DNA of 21,282 nt from an uncultured Clostridium sp. (GCF_934754915.1 NZ_CAKVKB010000057.1:1-21282), one strand, 5' to 3'. Positions 7,147 through 15,579 are shown, counted from the stretch's first letter. The notes: generated by a model not told the origin, from the sequence alone. Program-made: numbers and translations.

Positions 7147-8634
7147 TTATTTTTTCAAATTTACATTATCAAACTCTTTTAATTTTTCATTAGATGAAAT
7201 ATTTTCTATTTTCCCTTGCTTATTTATTTTATTCAGCCTATATTTTCCTTTTTTAATAGAAATTAATTTAGATGGACCATTTATGCATCCTCCTTCACAC
7301 ATCATTCCCTCAATAAAATTTCCATTTAATTTATTTGATTTAGCCATTGTCATAGTTTTTTTTATTTCTATTCCTCCAGATGATTTTATAGGGTTAAATT
7401 CAATTTCCAGCCCCATTTCTTTAATATATCCTTCAATTGCATTAATAATTCCACCTTCAGCTGCAAATCCTCTTCCTAATATAGATGCATCATTAACCTC
7501 AATATCATTACACTTATCAATATCTATTTCAAATGCATCCAATAATGCAAATAATTCTTCAAATGTTATTACATAGTCTACAGAATCCTTAACAGATTCT
7601 AACATAATCTCATTTTTCTTAGCTGTACATGGACCTATAAATACCACTTTTGCATTTTGGTCTTTAAGCTTTATATACCTTCCTGTTGCTACCATGGGAG
7701 ATACAGTTTTTGATATTCTTCCTTTCTGGCTCGGAAACATTTTTTCAATATAACTTAAAAATGCAGGACAACATGAATTAGTCATATATAATTCGCCATT
7801 ATTTAAACGGTTAATAAATTCATTAACTTCATGTATTACAACAGCATCAGCACCACATGCTACTTCAATCATGTCTTTAAATCCCAAATTTAATATCGCA
7901 TCTTTAATTTGTCCATATTTTACATCTATATTGAATTGCCCACCTATTGCTGGCGCTGTTATTGCATACACATTACCATCAGACATAAGTTCATTCACAA
8001 CTTTAACTATACAACTTTTATCCTCAATAGCTCCAAAAGGACAAGCTGCCATGCATGATCCACAATTTATACATTTATTTTCATTTATTTCACATGATAA
8101 ATCATCTTTATTAAATTGTATTGCTCCTGTAGGACATGTCTTTTTACATGGCCTCATATCCTCTGCAATGGCATCATATGGACATGCTTTTTTACACATT
8201 CCACATTCTCTGCATTTTGTTGAATCAATATGTGCTCTACCATTTATATAACTTATTGCACCAAAATTACATACACTTTTACATCTATGTGCAATGCAAT
8301 TTCTACATGCATCTGTAACTTCAAATCTTTTAATGGGACATCTATCACATGCAGCTTTTATTGTATATAGAATCTGTTTTTCTTCAGATATATCAACTAA
8401 ATCTTCATTATTTTTTCTGTTAGGAATATATCCACATGCAAGTTTAATCCTTTCTAATAATATCTCTCTTTCTCTTTGAACATTGTCTCTATATTTAGGC
8501 TTATCCCCTTTTATCATTTCATACGGAATGTTTTTCATTGCTTCTTTTGTTAGATTATTCTGTTTTGCAAGAATAGCTACCCTAGTCAAAACTTCATGTT
8601 TTAATCTAAACAGTTCATCTTCAAATTGAAACAT
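7147..8634 (-). CDS. [FeFe]-hydrogenase, group-B-like, multi-cluster
   Basis: Catalyses H2 formation or uptake with an electron carrier such as ferredoxin; cytoplasmic, no signal peptide. Visible layout of the 495 residues: an N-terminal helical part, then cysteine-rich CxxC at 96/99 and 110/113/118/122, then Cys163/167. Two standard [4Fe-4S] ferredoxin motifs lie at 141/144/147/151 and 188/191/194/198. The H-cluster domain runs from about 220. H-cluster ligands are present: NSCCPAF (Cys288/289), GPCTAKKNE (Cys336) and MMCEGGCINGP (Cys446, Cys450). The variant L1 and L3 motifs and short C-terminus suggest group B (as in C. pasteurianum CpIII) rather than classic HydA. An AGAGGTGAT ribosome site precedes the ATG. 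Direction of catalysis is not deducible. Maturases HydEFG are not nearby. Confidence 0.9.
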   Translation of the reverse strand: MFQFEDELFRLKHEVLTRVAILAKQNNLTKEAMKNIPYEMIKGDKPKYRDNVQREREILLERIKLACGYIPNRKNNEDLVDISEEKQILYTIKAACDRCPIKRFEVTDACRNCIAHRCKSVCNFGAISYINGRAHIDSTKCRECGMCKKACPYDAIAEDMRPCKKTCPTGAIQFNKDDLSCEINENKCINCGSCMAACPFGAIEDKSCIVKVVNELMSDGNVYAITAPAIGGQFNIDVKYGQIKDAILNLGFKDMIEVACGADAVVIHEVNEFINRLNNGELYMTNSCCPAFLSYIEKMFPSQKGRISKTVSPMVATGRYIKLKDQNAKVVFIGPCTAKKNEIMLESVKDSVDYVITFEELFALLDAFEIDIDKCNDIEVNDASILGRGFAAEGGIINAIEGYIKEMGLEIEFNPIKSSGGIEIKKTMTMAKSNKLNGNFIEGMMCEGGCINGPSKLISIKKGKYRLNKINKQGKIENISSNEKLKEFDNVNLKK

Positions 8635-8715
8635 TCAATCACCTCTAACACAATTCATAGCTTTATAATTATACCATATTTTGTAAATTTATATGCCAAT
8701 TATCCTCTATTCTTT

Positions 8716-8743
8716 TTGTTTTATAAAATAATTATGCTATAAT
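8716..8743 (+). promoter_or_regulatory. Possible promoter of the HNH gene
   Basis: TTGTTT (8716-8721) and TATAAT (8738-8743) with a 16-bp spacer. It overlaps the large AT palindrome. A leader of about 135 nt would precede the ATG at 8887. Confidence 0.4.
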
Positions 8744-8755
8744 TATTTTATAAAA
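8719..8755. repeat. Perfect 17-bp AT-only inverted repeat
   Basis: TTTTATAAAATAATTAT (8719-8735), loop GCT, then the exact complement (8739-8755). It lies between the divergent hydrogenase and HNH genes, in front of both starts, so it is not a terminator. It may be an operator or a DNA-melting/cruciform site. On the hydrogenase side, TTGGCA and an extended -10 (TGGTATAAT) lie between it and the gene but are 20 bp apart. Confidence 0.6.
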
Positions 8756-8886
8756 GTTTATTTATATATATACATCACAACAATAAAACTACATAATAAT
8801 TAAAGAAATCTTACAAAGATTTTATAAATAATTTTAAATTATCAGTTATATATTGTTAATTGGAAAATATATGTGAGGAGGATTTA

Positions 8887-9189
8887 ATGGAGCAATATTA
8901 TACATGTGAATTATGTAAAAGAAATGTTTCATTTGTTACAAAACATCATTTAATCCCCTTAGAAAAAGGTGGAAAAAAATTAGATACCGATGTAATACAG
9001 CTATGTCAAACTTGTCATTCTGCAATTCATGCATTATTCACTAATAGAGAATTAGCATCTCGTTTTAATTCTTTAGACCGTATAAAAAATGATCTAAAAA
9101 TAAAAAAATATTTAAAATTTATTAAAAATGTTCCTGCTAATTCTAATGTACCAATAAAAAAATCCCGCAGAGTTAGAAAAAGCTGTTAG
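8887..9189 (+). CDS. Small HNH endonuclease family protein
   Basis: 100 residues. The start chosen is the ATG at 8887, which follows GAGGAGG at 6 nt; an in-frame ATG at 8860 has no ribosome site. The sequence shows the zinc-stabilised HNH pattern: Cys7-x2-Cys10, HHLIP (His20/21), KGG, LCQTCH (Cys40, Cys43, His44) and His48. The C-terminal 35 residues are Lys/Arg-rich and may hold DNA. It resembles short stand-alone HNH proteins such as Bacillus YisB. No restriction methylase or phage genes flank it, and the substrate is unknown. It is convergent with ogg and shares its terminator. Confidence 0.85.
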   Translation: MEQYYTCELCKRNVSFVTKHHLIPLEKGGKKLDTDVIQLCQTCHSAIHALFTNRELASRFNSLDRIKNDLKIKKYLKFIKNVPANSNVPIKKSRRVRKSC

Positions 9190-9213
9190 ATTCTATTAAT
9201 ATATATTTATCTT

Positions 9214-9252
9214 AAAAAAGCCATGACTTTTCATTATTATCATGGCTTTTTT
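9214..9252. terminator. Bidirectional terminator between HNH gene and ogg
   Basis: A 13-bp perfect stem (AAAAAAGCCATGA with its complement at 9240-9252) carries A and T runs on both sides. It can end both convergent genes. Confidence 0.92.
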
Positions 9253-9259
9253 CACACTT

Positions 9260-10210
9260 TTAATCTATTTTTATCTTATTTTCTCTTGCATAATAGAACA
9301 GATATTGTTGTGCAAAACCTGAAAGTTTTTTAAACTTATTTCTTGCAAATATTCTTATTTTATTCAATGAAGCATCTTCAGCACCATAAAAATAGATCAT
9401 CGCCCTTTTAACCCATACATCAACTGGAAATGCAGAATATTTTTTCATTGAAAACAACATGATACAATCTGCCACTTTTGATCCGACTCCCTTAAATTCC
9501 TGCAAAGCTATATGACATTCATCATCATTAAGATTTTTTATATATTCCAAATCATATTTCTTAAATTCTTCTATTTCTTCAAGACTGCCTTTTCTTTTAG
9601 CTTCACAGCTCTTATAAACGTTAGAAATTGTATCTATAATATACTTACTTCTAAATGATGCACCTGTTTCTTGAATTTCTTCTAATGAAGCATATTTTAT
9701 TTCATCTACTGTAGGAAATGTATAATAAATTTTCCCTTTATATTCAATTTCCTTCCCCCATTTAGCAGATATTTTATTTATTGTTTTCATTATTGATGGT
9801 ATGCTATTCCTTGCTGAAATAATGAAGCTTATTAACATTTCAAACGAATCCTGATTTAAAATCCTTATGCCAGGTCCAAATTCAACACATTTTTTCAATA
9901 AATCATCATGTGACAATTCATTTTTAATCATTGAATAATCTTCTTTTAAATTAAAATAATCAATCCATATATTCTTTACATCTTCTTCATTTGAATTGTA
10001 TATTTTAATATTATTTCCATCTTCCTTAAGCTCGATTACTCTTTCAAACGCTACAATTATATAATTATTATCACTTATTTTTTCAAATCTAAAACATTGA
10101 CCACATTCAAAAGTCTGTTTTAATTTAAAATTTTTAACACCCTCTATGACAATATATTCATCATAAACTGTTATTCTTTGGTAATCCATATACTCCATAC
10201 TCCTTTTCAT
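9260..10210 (-). CDS. ogg: 8-oxoguanine DNA glycosylase/AP lyase (OGG1-like)
   Basis: Removes 8-oxoguanine from DNA in base-excision repair. The N-terminal OGG domain (about 12-125) includes FECGQCFRF. The helix-hairpin-helix/GPD core has FKGVGSKVADC with Lys245, the equivalent of human OGG1 Lys249. FPVDVWV follows, with Asp264 equivalent to human Asp268. SFIISARNSI at 128-137 aligns with the lesion-recognition strand. The 316 residues suit the family; a close relative was characterised in C. acetobutylicum. The start is ambiguous: ATG 10210 (AGGATAGAG upstream) or ATG 10189 (AAGGAG inside the longer frame). It is a stand-alone gene with a downstream terminator. Oxidative repair genes are useful to an anaerobe exposed to air. 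Confidence 0.93.
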   Translation of the reverse strand: MKRSMEYMDYQRITVYDEYIVIEGVKNFKLKQTFECGQCFRFEKISDNNYIIVAFERVIELKEDGNNIKIYNSNEEDVKNIWIDYFNLKEDYSMIKNELSHDDLLKKCVEFGPGIRILNQDSFEMLISFIISARNSIPSIMKTINKISAKWGKEIEYKGKIYYTFPTVDEIKYASLEEIQETGASFRSKYIIDTISNVYKSCEAKRKGSLEEIEEFKKYDLEYIKNLNDDECHIALQEFKGVGSKVADCIMLFSMKKYSAFPVDVWVKRAMIYFYGAEDASLNKIRIFARNKFKKLSGFAQQYLFYYARENKIKID

Positions 10211-10243
10211 TTTCTCTATCCTTATATTTAATCATTTTTATAA

Positions 10244-10323
10244 ATATATGTTGCAAAATCACATTTAAAGTTTATCTGATAAATGCAAAAATTTCATCCT
10301 TTATTGTCAATTGCAACATATAT
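10244..10323. repeat. Inverted repeat pair, 13 bp, 54 bp apart, upstream of ogg
   Basis: ATATATGTTGCAA (10244-10256) is matched by its exact complement TTGCAACATATAT (10311-10323). Between them is a small palindrome TTTATC-T-GATAAA (10271-10283). A TTGACA-like -35 for ogg also falls here, with no good -10. It could be a small MITE-like insertion or a regulatory structure. Confidence 0.5.
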
Positions 10324-10623
10324 ATATTAATACATAATTAATAATTTTATTATAATTGGTATTCTAAATTTAATACATATATATTATTCTCACTATATAT
10401 CAAATATTATCATAACTATAATAATTAACACTATACATAATTATTAATTAACATTAATGACTCTATTTAGGGTTTCAAAATCTTACAAAAAATATTTAAA
10501 AATGAATAATAACTTAGATATAAGCATTTATAAAATTCAAATTTTCTTATATTGCAAAAATTATTCCGCTTATCAGCTTCTTCATAAAAAAATTCTAACA
10601 TAAATATGTATGTAAAATAAAAA
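10324..10623. other. AT-rich non-coding stretch
   Basis: Very AT-rich sequence. A 62-codon frame on the minus strand (10467-10655) has no ribosome site and runs into the downstream hairpin, so I do not call it a gene. I see no RNA gene or recognised site here. Confidence 0.5.
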
Positions 10624-10718
10624 GACTGTTGCACAAAGATTAAATCATATAACATTTAGTATTTTATCTCTAAGAAATAATACTAAATATCCTAATTAAA
10701 ATCTTCAATACAACAGTC
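10624..10718 (-). terminator. 95-nt nested hairpin ending the butyrate operon
   Basis: Three nested stems share one axis: GACTGTTG/CAACAGTC (8 bp, outermost), AAGATT/AATCTT, and ATTTAGTATT/AATACTAAAT (10 bp). Read on the minus strand it lies 35 nt after hbd and is followed by TTTTTATTTTA, so it probably ends crt-hbd transcription. The terminal GACTGTTG repeats also make a MITE or insertion-sequence relic possible. Confidence 0.65.
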
Positions 10719-10752
10719 ATTAATTAAATTTGGATATTATTGTCTATAAATA

Positions 10753-11601
10753 TTATTTAGAGTAATCATAGAATCCTTTTCCAGACTTTCTACCTAACCA
10801 TCCAGCTCTAACATACTTTCTTAAAAGGCTGCTAGCTCTATATTTGCTGTCTCCTGTTTCATTATATAAAACATCCATGATAGCTAAACATACATCTAAT
10901 CCTATAAGGTCACCTAAAGCTAAAGGTCCCATTGGGTGGTTAGCTCCAAGTTTCATAGCTGCATCGATATCTTCAACCTTTGCAACACCTTCTTGTAAAA
11001 TGAAAGTAGCTTCATTAATCATTGGAATTAAGATTCTGTTTACAACAAATCCTGGTGCTTCAGCAACTTCTACTGGAGTCTTACCAATTTCTTCTGATAT
11101 TGCTTTAACAGCATCAAAAGTTTCTTGAGAAGTTGCAGCTCCTCTGATAACTTCAACTAATTTCATAACTGGAGCTGGGTTAAAGAAATGCATTCCTATA
11201 ACTTTATCAGCTCTCTTAGTTGCAGATGCAACTTCAGTTATTGATAATGAAGATGTATTTGAAGCTAAGATAGTTTCTGGCTTACAGATTCCATCTAATT
11301 CAGCAAATATTTCTTTTTTGATTTTCATATTTTCAACAGCAGCTTCAACTACTAAGTCACAATCTGCAGCTAATTTCATATCAGTTGTTCCTGAAATTCT
11401 TGAAAGTATAGCTTCTTTATCTGCTTCAGTTATCTTTTCTTTAGATACTAATTTAGTTAAAGATTTAGTTATTGTAGCTATTCCTCTTTCAACAAATTCG
11501 TCTTTTATATCTCTTACGATTACTTCGCAACCTTTAGCAGCAAATGCTTGTACAATACCAGCACCCATAGTTCCTGCACCAAGTACAAATACCTTTTTCA
11601 T
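10753..11601 (-). CDS. hbd: 3-hydroxybutyryl-CoA dehydrogenase
   Basis: Reduces acetoacetyl-CoA to (S)-3-hydroxybutyryl-CoA, the first step of the four-carbon branch after thiolase. The 282 residues comprise a Rossmann NAD(P) domain (GAGTMG at 8-13) and the C-terminal 3HCDH dimer domain. Active-site residues match the family: Ser117, His138 in GMHFFNPAP, and Asn188 in GFVVNRI. A strong AGGAGG precedes the ATG. It is the last gene of crt-bcd-etfB-etfA-hbd, separated from etfA by 156 bp that hold a strong hairpin. The larger gap means its dosage could be set separately. No thiolase gene is in the operon, which is usual in clostridia. Confidence 0.98.
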   Translation of the reverse strand: MKKVFVLGAGTMGAGIVQAFAAKGCEVIVRDIKDEFVERGIATITKSLTKLVSKEKITEADKEAILSRISGTTDMKLAADCDLVVEAAVENMKIKKEIFAELDGICKPETILASNTSSLSITEVASATKRADKVIGMHFFNPAPVMKLVEVIRGAATSQETFDAVKAISEEIGKTPVEVAEAPGFVVNRILIPMINEATFILQEGVAKVEDIDAAMKLGANHPMGPLALGDLIGLDVCLAIMDVLYNETGDSKYRASSLLRKYVRAGWLGRKSGKGFYDYSK

Positions 11602-11644
11602 GGATAAATTCCTCCTAAAATATCAAATTGTGTTCCATAATTGC

Positions 11645-11681
11645 TATGCCCGATGTTTTGATTAAATCAATATCAGGCATA
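11645..11681 (-). promoter_or_regulatory. Intercistronic hairpin between etfA and hbd
   Basis: On the minus strand TATGCCTGAT pairs with ATCGGGCATA (10 bp with one G-U), and TTGATT/AATCAA continues the stem. No T run follows, so it is unlikely to be a full terminator. It may act in RNA processing or stability between etfA and hbd. Confidence 0.65.
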
Positions 11682-11757
11682 ACTCTTTATGCTATTCAAA
11701 TTAAAAACTAATTAAAATCCGTTCTAAAAATCCACTACTATTTTCTATATATAATTA

Positions 11758-12762
11758 TTATGCTTCAACTAATTCTTTAGCTTGAGCGATTAATTCAGGT
11801 AATACCTTCTTAACATCTCCAACTATTCCGTAATCAGCAACTTGGAATATTGGTGCTGTTTCATCTTTATTGATAGCAATAATCATATCAGAATCTTGCA
11901 TACCAGCAACGTGTTGGATAGCTCCTGAAATACCACAAGCTATATAGATTGATGGTTTAACAGTTTTACCAGTTTGTCCAACTTGGTAAGCATTTTCTAT
12001 CCATCCTTTTTCTACTGCTGCTCTTGATCCAGCAACAACTCCACCTAATACTTTAGCTAATTCTTCTAGTAAAGCGAAGTTTTCTTTAGAACCTACTCCT
12101 CTACCACCAGAAACTATTATCTTAGCTTCAGATATATCTATTATATCTTTCATAGTCTTAACAGTTTCAACAACTTTAGTTCTTATATCGCTGTCAGCTA
12201 AGTTTACTGAAACTTTTTCAATTGTACATTTGCTTGCATCAGAATCTACTTTTTCAAATACTCCTGGTCTTACAGTAGCCATTTGAGGTCTATGATTTGG
12301 ACATGCAATTGTAGCCATTAAGTTACCACCAAATGCTGGTCTTGTAGCTAATAATGCTCCACTTTCAACTTCAACATCAATTGAAGTACAGTCAGCTGTA
12401 AGTCCTGTGCTTAATCTTGCAGCTATTCTTGGTCCTAAATCTCTTCCTATAAATGTAGCACCAACAAATAAGATTCCTGGTTTTCTTTCATTTACTAAGT
12501 CACAGATAACTTTTGTATAAGCATCTGTAGTATAATGTTCTAAGTTTTTATCTTCAGCAACTAATACTTTATCTGCTCCGTGCTTTGCTAAAGTATCAGC
12601 TAAACCTGCAACATTGTTTCCTAATAATACAGCTGTTAATTCAACTCCTAATTTATCAGCTTGTCTTCTACCTTCTCCAAGTAGTTCTAAAGATACTTTT
12701 TGTAATTCGCCTTCTCTTTGTTCAGCGAAGACCCAAACGCCTTTATAATCTGCTATATTCAT
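11758..12762 (-). CDS. etfA: Electron transfer flavoprotein, alpha subunit
   Basis: With EtfB it carries electrons between NADH, ferredoxin and butyryl-CoA dehydrogenase. In clostridia the Bcd-EtfAB complex bifurcates electrons from NADH to crotonyl-CoA and ferredoxin (family knowledge). The 334 residues show an N-terminal alpha/beta domain. The C-terminal FAD domain runs from about 205: VSGGRGVGSKENF, VAGSRAAVEKGW, QVGQTGKTVKP, then YIACGISGAIQH with the FAD-phosphate contacts. AGGGAGG precedes the ATG, 22 bp after etfB, so the two are translated from one message. Confidence 0.98.
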   Translation of the reverse strand: MNIADYKGVWVFAEQREGELQKVSLELLGEGRRQADKLGVELTAVLLGNNVAGLADTLAKHGADKVLVAEDKNLEHYTTDAYTKVICDLVNERKPGILFVGATFIGRDLGPRIAARLSTGLTADCTSIDVEVESGALLATRPAFGGNLMATIACPNHRPQMATVRPGVFEKVDSDASKCTIEKVSVNLADSDIRTKVVETVKTMKDIIDISEAKIIVSGGRGVGSKENFALLEELAKVLGGVVAGSRAAVEKGWIENAYQVGQTGKTVKPSIYIACGISGAIQHVAGMQDSDMIIAINKDETAPIFQVADYGIVGDVKKVLPELIAQAKELVEA

Positions 12763-12784
12763 AATAAATTATCCTCCCTTGTGA

Positions 12785-13564
12785 TTAGATGTAATGTTTC
12801 TCTTTTAATTTTCCTAAAACGTAAGCAACTGCTTCCTTTGGTGCTTCCTTAACAACTTCTCCAGCACCTTTAACTTCTTTAGTCATAGACTTCTTAACCT
12901 TTGTAGGAGATCCCTTAAGACCTAATTCTTCTACAGGTACATCTATGTCAGCAGCAGTCATAATCTTTATTTCATCATCTGAAGTAGAGAATATTCTTGC
13001 AACATTCATATATCTTGCTTCATTTAATTCTTCAATTGCAGTTAAAAGACATGGAGTCTTAACTTCAACTATTTGATGTCCATCTTCTAATGCTCTGTTA
13101 ACTTTTAATGTATCACCATTAACTTCAACACCTTGAACATATGTTACTTGAGGAATGTTTAAATGTTCAGCAATTTCTGGACCAACTTGAGCAGTATCTC
13201 CATCGATTGCTTGTCTTCCTGCAAATATTAAATCATAATCTAAAGTCTTTATAAGACCTGCTAATGCTTTTGAAGTTGCTAAAGTATCAGCTCCTCCAAG
13301 TGCTCTATCAGTTAAAAGTATAGCTTCATCTGCACCCATACATAAAGCTTCTCTAAGTGCTGCTTTAGCATTTGGGATACCCATGCTTACTACAGTAACT
13401 TTTCCACCAACTTGTTCTTTAAGTTGAATAGCTCCTTCTAAAGCATGTTTGTCTTCTGGGTTGATTATTGCTGGAACACCATCTCTTATTAATGTACCAG
13501 TTTTTGGATCTATTTTTACAGCTGTTGTATCTGGAACTTGTTTTAAACAAACTACTATATTCAT
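12785..13564 (-). CDS. etfB: Electron transfer flavoprotein, beta subunit
   Basis: Partner of EtfA. In the bifurcating type it binds the FAD that receives hydride from NADH. The 259 residues start MNIVVCLKQVPDT, the normal EtfB opening. They include DTLATSKAL, FAGRQAIDGDTAQVGPEIAE (about 115-135) and a C-terminal arm (GKLKEKHYI). AGGAGG lies upstream. It starts only 14 bp after bcd, so it is tightly coupled to it. Gene order bcd-etfB-etfA points to the Bcd-Etf complex rather than to a respiratory ETF. Confidence 0.98.
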   Translation of the reverse strand: MNIVVCLKQVPDTTAVKIDPKTGTLIRDGVPAIINPEDKHALEGAIQLKEQVGGKVTVVSMGIPNAKAALREALCMGADEAILLTDRALGGADTLATSKALAGLIKTLDYDLIFAGRQAIDGDTAQVGPEIAEHLNIPQVTYVQGVEVNGDTLKVNRALEDGHQIVEVKTPCLLTAIEELNEARYMNVARIFSTSDDEIKIMTAADIDVPVEELGLKGSPTKVKKSMTKEVKGAGEVVKEAPKEAVAYVLGKLKEKHYI

Positions 13565-13578
13565 TATCTAATTGCCTC

Positions 13579-14718
13579 CTACTTTAAAATGTTTCCTGAA
13601 ATAACCATCTTTTGAACTTCTGAAGTTCCTTCGTATATTTCAGTTATCTTAGCATCTCTCATCATTCTTTCCATTGGATATTCCTTAGTGAATCCATATC
13701 CTCCGAATATTTGAACTGCCTTAGTTGTAACTTCCATAGCAGTTTCAGCAGCAAATAATTTAGCTCTTGCAGCATCAATAGTATAAGGAAGACCTAATTG
13801 TTTGTTCATTGCAGCTTTATATACTAAATGCTTAGCAGCTTGAATCTTAACATCCATTTCTGCAATATACCATTGTAAACCTTGGAATGCAGCAAGTGGT
13901 CTCTTAAATTGTTTTCTTTCTTTCATGTAAGCGACTGCTTCTTCAAAAGCACCTTCAGCAATACCTAAAGCTTGAGCAGCGATACCAATTCTACCACCAT
14001 CAAGAGTATGCATAGCTATCTTGAATCCTTTTCCTTCTTTACCAATTAAGTTTTCTTTTGGTACGATACAATCTTCCATGATTAATTCTGTTGTAGAAGA
14101 TGCTCTAATACCCATCTTGTTTTCAACTTTTCCAATTGAGAATCCAGGGAAATCTTTTTCTACGATAAATGCAGAAATTCCTCTAGTTCCTTGACTCTTA
14201 TCAGTCATAGCAAAAATAATGAAAGTTTCAGCAACTCCACCATTTGTTATGAATATTTTTGATCCATTTAATACATAATGATCTCCATCTAAAACTGCAG
14301 TAGTTTGTTGTCCTGCTGCATCTGTACCAGCATTTGGTTCAGTTAAACCGAAAGCACCTATTTTTTTACCTGAGCATAAGTCTGGTAAATATTTAGCTTT
14401 TTGATCTGGAGTACCATTTTCATCAATTACTGATGCACATAAAGAAGTATGAGCTGAAAGTATAACTCCTGTAGTACCACAAACTTTTGATAATTCTTCT
14501 ACTGCGATTATGTAAGAAAGAACATCTCCGCCTGCTCCACCGACTTCTTTAGAGAATGGAATACCCATCATACCTAACTTAGCCATTTTTTTAACATTTT
14601 CCATTGGGAATCTTTCAGTTTCATCGATTTCTGCAGCAATTGGTTTAACTTCATTTACTGCGAATTCTCTAACCATTTGTTGTACTAATTCTTGTTCTCT
14701 AGTTAATTGGAAATTCAT
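13579..14718 (-). CDS. bcd: Butyryl-CoA dehydrogenase
   Basis: FAD acyl-CoA dehydrogenase acting in the reductive direction, crotonyl-CoA to butyryl-CoA, in complex with EtfAB. The 379 residues are the short-chain length. They include FGLTEPNAGTDA and FITNGG (FAD/substrate contacts, residues about 120-160), and QIFGGYGFTKEYPMERMMRD. The C-terminal EIYEGTSE has the catalytic base at Glu363, the equivalent of Megasphaera BCD Glu367. AAGGAGGG lies upstream. It begins 75 bp after crt and sits 14 bp before etfB. Energy conservation is inferred from the Bcd-Etf pairing. Confidence 0.98.
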   Translation of the reverse strand: MNFQLTREQELVQQMVREFAVNEVKPIAAEIDETERFPMENVKKMAKLGMMGIPFSKEVGGAGGDVLSYIIAVEELSKVCGTTGVILSAHTSLCASVIDENGTPDQKAKYLPDLCSGKKIGAFGLTEPNAGTDAAGQQTTAVLDGDHYVLNGSKIFITNGGVAETFIIFAMTDKSQGTRGISAFIVEKDFPGFSIGKVENKMGIRASSTTELIMEDCIVPKENLIGKEGKGFKIAMHTLDGGRIGIAAQALGIAEGAFEEAVAYMKERKQFKRPLAAFQGLQWYIAEMDVKIQAAKHLVYKAAMNKQLGLPYTIDAARAKLFAAETAMEVTTKAVQIFGGYGFTKEYPMERMMRDAKITEIYEGTSEVQKMVISGNILK

Positions 14719-14793
14719 TAAAATTACCCTCCTTGTTAATTACATTGATAACATATATATAAATCTGTAATGGATTTGTACCTATTTTATAAA

Positions 14794-15579
14794 TTATTTA
14801 TTTTGGAAGTTCTTTTCTTTTCTTCTTTCTAAGAAAGCAGACATTCCTTCTGTCTGGTCTTCAGTTGCAAAGCACTTACCAAAATTTTCAGCTTCTATCA
14901 TAACTGCCTTGTCTATAGAAACTTGCATTCCTCTATTGATTGCATCTTTACATAATCTAACTGCAACTGGTGCATTAGCTATAATTTTTGATGCTATTTT
15001 CTTAGCTTCATTCATAAGTTCTTCTAATGGAACTACTTTATTAACTAAGCCAATTCTGTAAGCTTCATCAGCTTTAATGTTTTGAGCTGTATATATCATT
15101 TCTTTAGCTTTACCTAAACCAACTATTCTAGCTAATCTTTGAGTACCACCAAATCCTGGTGTAATTCCTAAACCAACTTCAGGTTGTCCAAATAATGCTT
15201 TATCAGATGCTATTCTTATGTCACATGCCATAGATATTTCGCATCCGCCTCCAAGAGCAAATCCTTGTACTGCTGCAATAACAGGCTTATTTAAATTTTC
15301 TAATCTTAAAAATACTTTATTTCCAAGTTCTCCGAATTCTTTTCCTTGAGCTTCATTTAAATCTTTCATTTCAGCTATATCAGCACCAGCTACAAAAGAC
15401 TTTTCTCCAGCTCCAGTTAAGATAACAGCATAAACATTATTATCATTTTCTAAATCTTCTAATACTGTATCTAAATCTTTTAAAGTGGCAGAATTTAAAG
15501 CATTTAAAGCTTTAGGTCTATTAATTGTAACAATCGCTAAATGTCCTTCTTTTTCAAGAATCACATTTTCTAATTCCAT
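14794..15579 (-). CDS. crt: 3-hydroxybutyryl-CoA dehydratase (crotonase)
   Basis: Dehydrates 3-hydroxybutyryl-CoA to crotonyl-CoA. The 261 residues form the crotonase fold with the oxyanion-hole loop FVAGADIAEM (62-71). Both catalytic glutamates are present: Glu114 in GGGCEIS and Glu134 in GQPEVGLG. It then continues ITPGFGGTQRLARIVG. A GGGGGA ribosome site precedes the ATG. It is the first gene of crt-bcd-etfB-etfA-hbd. Its 120-nt leader carries one Rex-like operator and the promoter carries another, so the operon is likely derepressed when the NADH/NAD+ ratio is high. Confidence 0.98.
   Translation of the reverse strand: MELENVILEKEGHLAIVTINRPKALNALNSATLKDLDTVLEDLENDNNVYAVILTGAGEKSFVAGADIAEMKDLNEAQGKEFGELGNKVFLRLENLNKPVIAAVQGFALGGGCEISMACDIRIASDKALFGQPEVGLGITPGFGGTQRLARIVGLGKAKEMIYTAQNIKADEAYRIGLVNKVVPLEELMNEAKKIASKIIANAPVAVRLCKDAINRGMQVSIDKAVMIEAENFGKCFATEDQTEGMSAFLERRKEKNFQNK

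Noticed and set aside
8860..8886. Upstream ATG for the HNH gene
   Set aside because: No ribosome site there, while ATG 8887 has GAGGAGG at good spacing.
10467..10655. 62-codon minus-strand frame in the ogg-hbd gap
   Set aside because: No ribosome site, low-complexity AT-rich composition, and it overlaps the 95-nt hairpin.
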